A DNA stretch of 56,950 nucleotides from Acinetobacter lwoffii (GTDB taxonomy: Bacteria; Pseudomonadota; Gammaproteobacteria; Pseudomonadales; Moraxellaceae): NCBI GenBank assembly GCA_013530545.1, contig SPVA01000045.1, positions 1 through 56,950 of the forward strand, given 5' to 3'. Below are positions 38,195-46,372 of this stretch, piece after piece. The notes beneath the pieces were generated by a model. That model did no database searches. It worked only from the letters and a program-made list of their open reading frames with translations, and was not told where the DNA came from. A program made the position numbers and the translations under genes. The first letter of the stretch is position 1, and the number at the start of each line of letters is the position of its first letter.

Positions 38195-41032
38195 ATGAGC
38201 GTAATCACTTCAACTCCTGGTCAACTTCAGGTGATTAAACGCACCGGTGATGTTGCCGCTTTTGATGCAGAAAAAATTTCTGTCGCAATTGGTAAAGCGT
38301 TTTTGGCGGTTGAAGGCCAACAAAGCGCTGACTCGAGCCGGATCCATGATCGTATCGAGCAACTGACGGAAATGGTATTAAATACCTTTAAACGTCGTTT
38401 ACCTTCTGGCGGAACGATTCATATTGAAGAAATTCAAGACCAAGTTGAACTTGCGCTAATGCGTACGGGCGAACAGAAAGTTGCACGCTCTTATGTCATT
38501 TATCGTGAACAACGTTCTGAAGCACGTAAACAATTAGGTGCACATCATCACCCGACCCTGCAAATTACCGATGCTGAAGGCAAACTCAAGCCACTGGATT
38601 TAAGTGCTTTAACTGCGCATGTTACTAAAGCAGCTGAAGGCCTTGAAGGCATTGATGTACAAGCGATTGTCGATGAGACTGTGAAAAACTTGTACAACGG
38701 CGTAAAAGAGTCAGACATCTCGACCACGATGATGATGGCGACCCGTACTCGTATCGAGCAAGAGCCTAACTATACGTATGTGACTGCACGTTTATTGCGT
38801 GATGACCTGGTTGCGACTGGTTTGAAATTCCTGGGTCTACCTGTAGATACAGTTGAAGGCGATGCGCTGGAAACTTACCTGAAAAAAGGGATTGAGCTTG
38901 AGCTGCTTTCTCCAGAATTGCTGAACTTTGACCTGGCTAAACTGGCAGCTGCGATTCAACCGGAACGCTCTAACCAGTTTACTTACTTGGGTCTGCAAAC
39001 TTTATTTGACCGTTACTTCATCCATTCAGATGGCGTACGTTTCGAACTTCCGCAATTGTTCTTTATGCGTGTTTCTATGGGCTTGTCGCTCAATGAAGAA
39101 AACCGTGAAGACCGCGCGATTGAGTTCTATAACTTATTGTCTAGCTTCGACTACATGGCATCGACGCCTACCCTGTTTAACTCAGGTACGCTTCGTCCAC
39201 AATTGTCGAGCTGCTATTTAACAACCATTGATGATGACCTGTATGACATTTATGGCGCGATGCGTGATAACGCAATGCTGTCTAAATGGGCAGGCGGTTT
39301 GGGTAATGACTGGACGCCAGTCCGTGCCTTGAACTCATACATCAAAGGCACTAACGGTAAATCTCAAGGTGTAGTTCCGTTCCTGAAAGTGGCGAATGAT
39401 ACTGCTGTTGCGGTTAACCAAGGTGGTAAGCGTAAAGGTGCAGTTTGTGCATACTTAGAAACCTGGCACCTGGACATCGAAGAATTCTTGGAACTGCGTA
39501 AGAACACCGGTGATGACCGTCGTCGTACCCACGACATGAACACTGCGAACTGGGTTCCTGACCTGTTCATGCAACGTGTATTCGAAGATGCAGAATGGAC
39601 ACTGTTCACCCCTTCTGAAACGCCTGATCTACATGATTTGACGGGTGCAGAATTCGCTGAGCGTTATGCACATTACGAAGCGATTGCCAAAGAAACAAAT
39701 ATGCTGCACAAGAAAATCCGTGCAAAAGATTTGTGGCGCAAAATGCTGTCCATGCTGTTTGAAACTGGTCACCCGTGGATCACATTCAAAGACGTATGTA
39801 ACTTACGCTCACCACAGCAACACGTAGGTGTGGTGCACTCTTCTAACCTGTGTACAGAAATTACACTCAACACAAGCAAAGAAGAAATTGCGGTATGTAA
39901 CTTAGGTTCAATTAACCTGGTACAACACGTCAAAGGCGGTGTACTTGATCGTGAAAAACTGGCACGTACAGTTAAAACTGCGGTTCGTATGCTCGATAAC
40001 GTGATTGACATCAACTACTACGCTGTTCCACAAGCACGTAACTCGAACCTGAAACACCGTCCGGTTGGTATGGGTATCATGGGCTTCCAGGATGCACTAT
40101 ACGAAATGAACCTGGCTTATGGTTCTGATGCTGCGGTTGAGTTTGCTGATGAATCGATGGAAGTGATTTCGTACTACGCAATTTCAACATCTAGCGATTT
40201 GGCTGTTGAACGTGGTACATACGAAACATTCAAGGGTTCATTGTGGGATCAAGGTATCCTGCCAATCGACTCGCTTGATCTGGTTGCGAAAACTCGTCCT
40301 GAACGCATGTTCGAAGTCGACCGCACTCAACGTCTGGACTGGGACACTTTACGTACCAAAGTTCAAAAAGATGGTATGCGTAACTCGAACGTGATGGCGA
40401 TTGCTCCGACTGCTACGATTTCAAATATCTGTGGTGTTTCTCAATCTATTGAGCCGACATTCCAGAACTTGTATGTGAAATCAAACCTGTCTGGCGAATT
40501 CACCGTGATTAACCCGTACCTGGTACGTGCGTTGAAAGAACGTGGTCTTTGGGATGCAGTAATGGTCAACGACCTGAAACATTTCGAAGGTTCTGTTCAG
40601 AAGATTTCTCGTATACCTGAAGAGCTTAAAGCCATCTTCGCGACTGCGTTTGAAGTTGAAACGCGCTGGATCGTGGATGCTGCATCACGTCGTCAAAAAT
40701 GGATTGATCAGGCGCAGTCTCTTAACCTTTACATCGCTGGTGCAAACGGTAAGAAACTGGACATCACTTACAAGATGGCCTGGTTACGTGGTCTTAAGAC
40801 GACTTATTACCTGCGTGCATTGGGTGCGACTTCTGCCGAGAAATCAACAATCAACACTGGCGCATTGAATGCAGTTAAACCTGCAACTGTTGCGGCGCCT
40901 GTTGTAGCAGCAGCTCCGGTGGTTGAAGCGCAAAAACCTGAAGCTCCTGCAGAGGAAGAAGGTTTTGCACAAGCGGCTCCAGTGCCAATGGCATGTTCAA
41001 TTGACAACCCTGATTGTGAGGCTTGTCAATAG
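38195..41032 (+). CDS. nrdA: Class Ia ribonucleoside-diphosphate reductase, alpha subunit
   Basis: This 945-residue enzyme makes deoxyribonucleotides and needs NrdB for its radical. The N-terminus carries an ATP-cone (residues 10-110, QVIKRTGDVAAFDAEKI) and a second, weaker cone-like segment (about 125-215), making it longer than E. coli NrdA. Catalytic features are the redox cysteine in RPQLSSCYLTTI, the N-x-C-x-E active site in SSNLCTEITL with the partner cysteine in AVCNLGSINL, and a tyrosine pair in LKTTYYLRAL. The C-terminal tail ends with the thiol pair CEACQ. In Acinetobacter nrdB normally follows; here a recombinase module begins 135 bases after the stop. Confidence 0.96.
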   Translation: MSVITSTPGQLQVIKRTGDVAAFDAEKISVAIGKAFLAVEGQQSADSSRIHDRIEQLTEMVLNTFKRRLPSGGTIHIEEIQDQVELALMRTGEQKVARSYVIYREQRSEARKQLGAHHHPTLQITDAEGKLKPLDLSALTAHVTKAAEGLEGIDVQAIVDETVKNLYNGVKESDISTTMMMATRTRIEQEPNYTYVTARLLRDDLVATGLKFLGLPVDTVEGDALETYLKKGIELELLSPELLNFDLAKLAAAIQPERSNQFTYLGLQTLFDRYFIHSDGVRFELPQLFFMRVSMGLSLNEENREDRAIEFYNLLSSFDYMASTPTLFNSGTLRPQLSSCYLTTIDDDLYDIYGAMRDNAMLSKWAGGLGNDWTPVRALNSYIKGTNGKSQGVVPFLKVANDTAVAVNQGGKRKGAVCAYLETWHLDIEEFLELRKNTGDDRRRTHDMNTANWVPDLFMQRVFEDAEWTLFTPSETPDLHDLTGAEFAERYAHYEAIAKETNMLHKKIRAKDLWRKMLSMLFETGHPWITFKDVCNLRSPQQHVGVVHSSNLCTEITLNTSKEEIAVCNLGSINLVQHVKGGVLDREKLARTVKTAVRMLDNVIDINYYAVPQARNSNLKHRPVGMGIMGFQDALYEMNLAYGSDAAVEFADESMEVISYYAISTSSDLAVERGTYETFKGSLWDQGILPIDSLDLVAKTRPERMFEVDRTQRLDWDTLRTKVQKDGMRNSNVMAIAPTATISNICGVSQSIEPTFQNLYVKSNLSGEFTVINPYLVRALKERGLWDAVMVNDLKHFEGSVQKISRIPEELKAIFATAFEVETRWIVDAASRRQKWIDQAQSLNLYIAGANGKKLDITYKMAWLRGLKTTYYLRALGATSAEKSTINTGALNAVKPATVAAPVVAAAPVVEAQKPEAPAEEEGFAQAAPVPMACSIDNPDCEACQ

Positions 41033-41067
41033 GGATGATATACTTTAAATAGTATACAATATTTTAG

Positions 41068-41113
41068 TATACCCCTTGTAAATCTTATACTTAAGCTCTT
41101 TACAAGGGGTATA
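41068..41113. repeat. Perfect 15-bp inverted repeat at the left end of the island
   Basis: TATACCCCTTGTAAA (41068-41082) and its exact complement (41099-41113) flank a 16-base spacer. A T-rich stretch follows, so it could serve as the nrdA terminator; its position between nrdA and the first recombinase also suits an end or recombinase-binding site. A second smaller hairpin (TTGTATTT / AAATACAA) follows immediately. Confidence 0.6.
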
Positions 41114-41167
41114 TTTTTGTATTTAATAAAATACAAGGTAGATGACAATTAGAAAACGTATATATTA

Positions 41168-42418
41168 ATGATAAAACGTAGCATAAAGAACTTTATTGCA
41201 AGTGATGGTCAACCTATGGTTGTTCTCATTGATGAAAATAGAATCCCTCTGTTTCATCCTAATATTTATGCCATGACAAAGTTTCGAACTTTAGGTCGTC
41301 AAGTTAGTACTACAGAAAAAAATCTCTACTGCATTGGCATGGCCCACCTGTGGGCAACTATTCATAATATTGACTTGGAACATACAATTTTAAATGCTCA
41401 GTTTTTAACTATTGAACAACTTCAAGATTTAGCTTTTTTTCTAAGATTAAAAAGAACGAAACAAAATGAGCTACTGATACAAAAAATAGGATCTCAACCC
41501 TTAACCCCAAAAAAAATTGCCAAAAAAATTGAAAATATAATTTACATGTCCACCCAGGTCTCCATTCAAAAAACTACCACGACTGCAACAGAGGGGGCTT
41601 TTCGGATTAAAGCTGTTCATCAATATTTTAAGTTTTTACTGCAAAGATCGAAGCATCGCTTTAATAAAGAGAAAATTGATAATTTTGAACAAAGCCTCAA
41701 CTACTTCTATACCCTTGCACCAAAAAATAAGAACAAGGGTGATCAAGACGTACTAGAAGGGCTTAGCCGATCAGAGCAAAATATTATTATCGAAATCATG
41801 AACCCAACCCACCCAGACAACCCATTTAGAAGTAACTTTAACAGGCATCGTAATCAACTAATTTATGAGATGCTTTTAGGCACTGGAATGAGACGCAGTG
41901 AGCTTAGATTCTTAAAAATTGAAGATGTCGACTTTAGAACACATCAAATCCATATTCGTGTGTCCAAAACAAAAGAACGAACTGTTCCATGCTCATCCAA
42001 TACCTGTGAACTGTTTCATCAATTCATCACACGGCATTTATCTAAAGTGCCTTTCAAAAATAGAAAACATGGTTATCTATTCACAACTGAAACAGGTCAA
42101 CACTTGTCCAATGATGCGATCAATTTAATTTTTAGGACATTAAAAAAACAAGTAAATATTTCAACATGTATTACACCTCATACTATGAGAAGAACATGGA
42201 ATGACAATCTAAATATACTTATTGATAGCCTTCCACCAGATCAGAAACCAAACCAAGAGTTAGAAAAGCAAATAAGAAATAGACTAATGGGTTGGAGTTC
42301 AATTTCTGAAATGAGTAGCAGATATAGCAGACGATCAATCAGAGAAAAGGCTGATGAATTGGGTGAACTACTAGCAAACTCAATTGCTCAAAACAAAGGA
42401 GAAAATAATGCAATATAG
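41168..42418 (+). CDS. Tyrosine recombinase 1 of the island integration module
   Basis: A 416-residue site-specific recombinase. The C-terminal catalytic domain shows the first arginine in GTGMRRSELRFLK (near residue 240), a lysine in VSKTKERTVP, the H-x-x-R box PHTMRRTW (near 338), a tryptophan in the last basic position (MGWSS) and the nucleophile in SSRYSRR (near 384). The N-terminal half is probably the core-binding domain. It opens a cluster whose genes overlap, so the proteins are probably made together. The layout recalls Tn554-type TnpA/B/C, RIT elements and the gamma-mobile-trio islands. Confidence 0.88.
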   Translation: MIKRSIKNFIASDGQPMVVLIDENRIPLFHPNIYAMTKFRTLGRQVSTTEKNLYCIGMAHLWATIHNIDLEHTILNAQFLTIEQLQDLAFFLRLKRTKQNELLIQKIGSQPLTPKKIAKKIENIIYMSTQVSIQKTTTTATEGAFRIKAVHQYFKFLLQRSKHRFNKEKIDNFEQSLNYFYTLAPKNKNKGDQDVLEGLSRSEQNIIIEIMNPTHPDNPFRSNFNRHRNQLIYEMLLGTGMRRSELRFLKIEDVDFRTHQIHIRVSKTKERTVPCSSNTCELFHQFITRHLSKVPFKNRKHGYLFTTETGQHLSNDAINLIFRTLKKQVNISTCITPHTMRRTWNDNLNILIDSLPPDQKPNQELEKQIRNRLMGWSSISEMSSRYSRRSIREKADELGELLANSIAQNKGENNAI

Positions 42419-43808
42419 TTTGGATCTTTTTAGCCCATCGGTATCAGTACGGAAAATCATTAGTTTAGATGGACAATTATTAAAAGTTCCTCTTTTTCAA
42501 AAATTTAAAATTACCAATCACGATAATCAAATATTCACACTAAACTTAGATATTTTTGACAGCGGTAATCCACTACACACCGCATTATCAAACCTAGTTA
42601 TTGATATGATTCAAACAAAATCGATAACTTATGTTTCAACCACAACAAGAGCCTTAAAAAAATGGTTTAATTCAAATATATTTCAAGAAAGCCACCTTGA
42701 TATTAATTGCTTGGAAACACTGAATAATATTAATCCTAGCTATCAGCCTTTCCTAATCCCACTTTTGAGAAAATTAAGTCTACGTCATAAAGATTTGATG
42801 ACAGAAGAACTTATAGATTTTTTTAAAAATACGAACAAATGGGAAGAACGAAACCCTGCATACTTCAAATTAATTGTAAATGACCCTGAAAAAGGAGTTT
42901 TTACTACACAAGAGCTTGTAAACCTACATGACAATTTAAACTTGGCTTTTAGCCAAAAAAAATTAAGTCAGTACGATTACACACTTGCATGGTTTGTTAT
43001 TGCAACAGGTGCAAGGCCTGTACAGCTTTCAAGATTAAAATTCAATGATATAAATATCATTGAAAATGATGTCATGATCAAAATGCCATTAGCAAAAGGC
43101 GAAGGTATAATTGATCAAGGATTTTTTTTAAGAAAAGCTCCAACAATATTAGCGGATTGCCTTATTAGATACATTTCCAATTCTAATCATAAAAATATAG
43201 ACACCCCCCTTTTTGGTTTAAACCCCAATGAAATTAGTAAGAAAATAAAAGTAATTTTTGAAAATTTAGACACCTACTCTTCAAGATTAGAGGGAGAAAT
43301 TCCTGTCAACGCATATCGCTTTAGATACACCCTTGCAACCAGAGCCTTGAAAAATGGTGCTTCAGACCATGAAGTTGCGCGATTACTTACACATCGTTCT
43401 TTAAGCTGTATTAAATACTATCGTGCATCTTTACCTGAGCTGCAGAAACCAATACAAGATGCGTTATCAGAGGAAATGAGCTTTTTTGCGCATGCATTCA
43501 AAGGAAAAATCATCACCTCTCTTGATGATGCAACGTTCAAAAACTCGGCTATTGCCGATTTCTTTCGCTTAGCAGGAAAAAGCATTGGCTCCTGTGGCAC
43601 ACAAGCAAAATGCTATCAGAATGCCCCTATTTCATGTTTGACTTGTCCTTATTTTGAACCTTTAGCTGATGCTCCATGGAATAGCCTTTTAGAATTTTTA
43701 CTGGATGACCAAGCGAAAGAACAAGAGGAAAGGATTAAAGAAATTACCACTAGAGCTATTGAAGCAGTCAAAGAAATTATGTCAATCGTTGAGGAGTCAA
43801 ATAACTAA
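42408..43808 (+). CDS. Tyrosine recombinase 2 of the island integration module
   Basis: A 466-residue recombinase starting at ATG 42408, with AAAGGAG just upstream and an 11-base overlap with gene 1. The catalytic pattern is GARPVQLSRLKF (arginine near 202), a lysine in MPLAKGEG, then YRFRYTLATRA where tyrosine replaces the usual histidine of H-x-x-R, followed by LTHRS and the nucleophile region IKYYR (near 335). A C-terminal cysteine cluster (CYQNAPISCLTCPYF near 411, plus an earlier GSCGT) looks like a zinc-binding knot. It is one of three consecutive recombinases. Confidence 0.87.
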   Translation: MQYSLDLFSPSVSVRKIISLDGQLLKVPLFQKFKITNHDNQIFTLNLDIFDSGNPLHTALSNLVIDMIQTKSITYVSTTTRALKKWFNSNIFQESHLDINCLETLNNINPSYQPFLIPLLRKLSLRHKDLMTEELIDFFKNTNKWEERNPAYFKLIVNDPEKGVFTTQELVNLHDNLNLAFSQKKLSQYDYTLAWFVIATGARPVQLSRLKFNDINIIENDVMIKMPLAKGEGIIDQGFFLRKAPTILADCLIRYISNSNHKNIDTPLFGLNPNEISKKIKVIFENLDTYSSRLEGEIPVNAYRFRYTLATRALKNGASDHEVARLLTHRSLSCIKYYRASLPELQKPIQDALSEEMSFFAHAFKGKIITSLDDATFKNSAIADFFRLAGKSIGSCGTQAKCYQNAPISCLTCPYFEPLADAPWNSLLEFLLDDQAKEQEERIKEITTRAIEAVKEIMSIVEESNN

Positions 43809-45865
43809 TGCATTCATTTATAGACTTCAATGATTCTAGAAAGCTAGAAGCTAAGAAAAAATTAAATGCATATATTTTAAAGTATAAAAATAACTTTATA
43901 TTTCAAGACAATCATTGGGATGATTCTATATGGGACATTACAGACTTTTTAAAAAACAAGATAAGAAATCATCAATCACAAAGAGTACATTTCAGATCTT
44001 ATGTTGATGACTCAAAAATCAAATCGATAGTTGAAAAACCCATTTCAAAGCCGCTCTTAGATTTTGTTAAGGCATCGTTTTGCGAAATTATGTTGGCCAA
44101 AAAACTACTAGAATCTAGACGGATTATTTATGCATACCAAGCCTTAGAGCATGCATTACATAAACAAAACCGTGAAATCTGCGTGACTGAAATTAATATT
44201 GAAACTCTAAATTTAGCTGAAGCATATCTTTTATCAAGATTTCAAGATGCTTGGGCTGTTGCTAAAAATCTAGAGAATATTATCAACAATTTTATTATTG
44301 CAAAGGGGCTAAATACAGAAGTTTACCAATGGTCTACTAGTATCAAATATACAGCACCAATAAGAAGTGACCGTACACAAAGAGAACATATCAATCAAAA
44401 AAAATCTAAACTTCCACATTTAGAAGAGATTATAGCGCTCGCTGACATACACTGCTCAAGTACTCACACCTCAGATAAAATCGTTACATCTTTTGTTTCC
44501 CTAGCCATGTTCGCACCTAGCAGAGGAACTGAAATACTAACACTACCTATAGATTGCAAGACATTCGCTTCCCAAGATGAGCAAGAAATTATGGGACTAA
44601 AATGGCTTCCATCAAAAGGTGGTGACCCAATTACTAAATTTAGCATTGGCCCTGAATGGGATGATATAGCATCAAAATCCATTGACTATTTAACTAGACT
44701 TGGAGCTTCTGCACGTATAGCAGCAAAATGGTACAGTGAAAACCCTCAAAACTTATATCTACCAGAGCATCTAACTCACCTCAGAAATCAACCCATTACC
44801 CTTTGGGAAGTTGCACAAATTTTAGGAAAAGAAAATTCAATCAAAGGATGCCATGCCTTTAGATATGGTTTCTCAAAAAATATTGGAAGAACCTCTGATA
44901 AAGGAAGAATGTTCGATAAGGACAGCTCTTGGGTTAACCTATATCAATTTGAAGAACTTGAGAAATTTATCATTTCCAAATTTCCGAAGACTTTTCCTGT
45001 ATTAAATGGCTCTACTCAACAATATTGGCACGATTCATTATTTGTATTACCTAAAAACATTCTAAAACCTGATGCAGATAATCTTCAAAATGTCCCTGAA
45101 CCTATTAACTTAGGCCAAATTAACAAACAATTAGGAAGTAATCCAAATGGTAATACAATCTTTACAAGAAATCATAAGTTCCTAAATACTCAAGGTGATA
45201 AACAAAAAATGTATATCACTACACATCAGTTTAGACACTTACTAAATACTTTGGCACAGCTAAAAGCATTACCACAGGAACTTATTGCATTTTGGTCTGG
45301 CAGGAAAAGTATTAAACAAAATGATGTTTACAACCACATCTCTCAAGATGCTTATATTGAGGCTTTCACTAATATAGAAGATAAATTCCAAAAAATTTCA
45401 CAGACAGGATATTTAGACGAAAAAATAAAAAAAATTATACACCTCAATCCAATTAACTATGAAGAAGCGTTAAAAATTGAATTAGGATCCATTCATATCA
45501 CGCAATATGGCATCTGTAGACATGATTACTCGCTCACTCCTTGCCCCAAAGACAAGGATTGCGGAAATTGTAGTGAGTTTTCGGTAATGAAAGGAAATGA
45601 AGCACATTTTACAAAAGCCAATCAACAAGTCGAATTGCTTTCTAAAGCGCTTTTAAATGCCAAACAAGCAGAAAAAGATGGTCATCCAGGTGCAAGAAAA
45701 TGGATTGAACTAAACGAACCCAAATATGAGCGCTGGCAAAAAATTAAAGCTTTTTTAGAGGATGACTCTATCCCCAACAATACGATGTTTACTTTAGCCG
45801 ATCCAATTGAACAACATCAAACTCAAATCGGTTTTGCATATTCAATACGAGAATTAAAAAATTAA
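43808..45865 (+). CDS. Tyrosine recombinase 3 of the island integration module
   Basis: This 685-residue recombinase is the largest of the three; its start overlaps the previous stop codon (TAATG). Catalytic residues are the arginine in APSRGTEILTL (near 237), a lysine in LPSKGGDP, H-x-x-R in HQFRHLLNTL (near 473), a tryptophan in FWSGRKS and the nucleophile in DVYNHIS (near 508). The C-terminus holds a four-cysteine segment (CRHDYSLTPC, then DCGNC, near 571-590), probably a zinc site. The long N-terminal 200 residues are unlike ordinary phage integrases and resemble the large TnpB-type partner of Tn554. Confidence 0.85.
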   Translation: MHSFIDFNDSRKLEAKKKLNAYILKYKNNFIFQDNHWDDSIWDITDFLKNKIRNHQSQRVHFRSYVDDSKIKSIVEKPISKPLLDFVKASFCEIMLAKKLLESRRIIYAYQALEHALHKQNREICVTEINIETLNLAEAYLLSRFQDAWAVAKNLENIINNFIIAKGLNTEVYQWSTSIKYTAPIRSDRTQREHINQKKSKLPHLEEIIALADIHCSSTHTSDKIVTSFVSLAMFAPSRGTEILTLPIDCKTFASQDEQEIMGLKWLPSKGGDPITKFSIGPEWDDIASKSIDYLTRLGASARIAAKWYSENPQNLYLPEHLTHLRNQPITLWEVAQILGKENSIKGCHAFRYGFSKNIGRTSDKGRMFDKDSSWVNLYQFEELEKFIISKFPKTFPVLNGSTQQYWHDSLFVLPKNILKPDADNLQNVPEPINLGQINKQLGSNPNGNTIFTRNHKFLNTQGDKQKMYITTHQFRHLLNTLAQLKALPQELIAFWSGRKSIKQNDVYNHISQDAYIEAFTNIEDKFQKISQTGYLDEKIKKIIHLNPINYEEALKIELGSIHITQYGICRHDYSLTPCPKDKDCGNCSEFSVMKGNEAHFTKANQQVELLSKALLNAKQAEKDGHPGARKWIELNEPKYERWQKIKAFLEDDSIPNNTMFTLADPIEQHQTQIGFAYSIRELKN

Positions 45866-45901
45866 CTGTTCTCTCCCATTTTATTTGAATTAGGATAATG
45901 T

Positions 45902-46318
45902 ATGGCAACTGCACCAAGACTCACAAACGAGAGAATAGAAATTGCTCTCAAACTTTTAGATGGGTGGACTGGAAAATTAACGTGGTCTCGCTTTTTAGCA
46001 TTGCTAGAATTAGATATAGGACACAAATATACAAAAGCTGCTTTATTAAGACATCCAAAATTCAAAGATGCTTGGGATAAAAGACGGTGGAATGAAAATC
46101 CCGATAAAAATATAGCAAAAGGTTTTGGCAATTATGGATTACAAACAGCTTTAGAAAAAATTGAAAAGCTAGAAGCTACAATTGAACGCCTTGAAAATGA
46201 AAATAATCTGCTGACTGAAAAGTTTGTAGTATGGGCAACAAATGCTACGAATAGAGGTCTATCTTTAGAAGATTTAGATAGAGCAATCCCCTCTCATGCA
46301 GAGAAAAATTTTAGATGA
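45902..46318 (+). CDS. Small coiled-coil accessory protein of the recombinase module
   Basis: A 138-residue protein 36 bases after recombinase 3. Residues 1-75 look like a compact DNA-binding-type helical domain (RLTNERIEIALKLLDGW, with many Trp, Lys and Arg), and residues 80-112 form a heptad-rich coiled coil (TALEKIEKLEATIERLENEN). Small proteins of this kind end Tn554-type (TnpC) and gamma-mobile-trio (GmtX) modules and influence excision or orientation; equivalence here is inferred from size and place. Confidence 0.75.
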   Translation: MATAPRLTNERIEIALKLLDGWTGKLTWSRFLALLELDIGHKYTKAALLRHPKFKDAWDKRRWNENPDKNIAKGFGNYGLQTALEKIEKLEATIERLENENNLLTEKFVVWATNATNRGLSLEDLDRAIPSHAEKNFR

Positions 46319-46372
46319 TTACACATTCTTATTTAGAGGCTCAATCACTCATTTCTTACCTTCTTCAAAAAT

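Noticed and set aside
41068..41113. Treating the inverted repeat only as a terminator
   Set aside because: The T-tract is short and interrupted and the position at the island boundary leaves other roles open, so I list it as a repeat.
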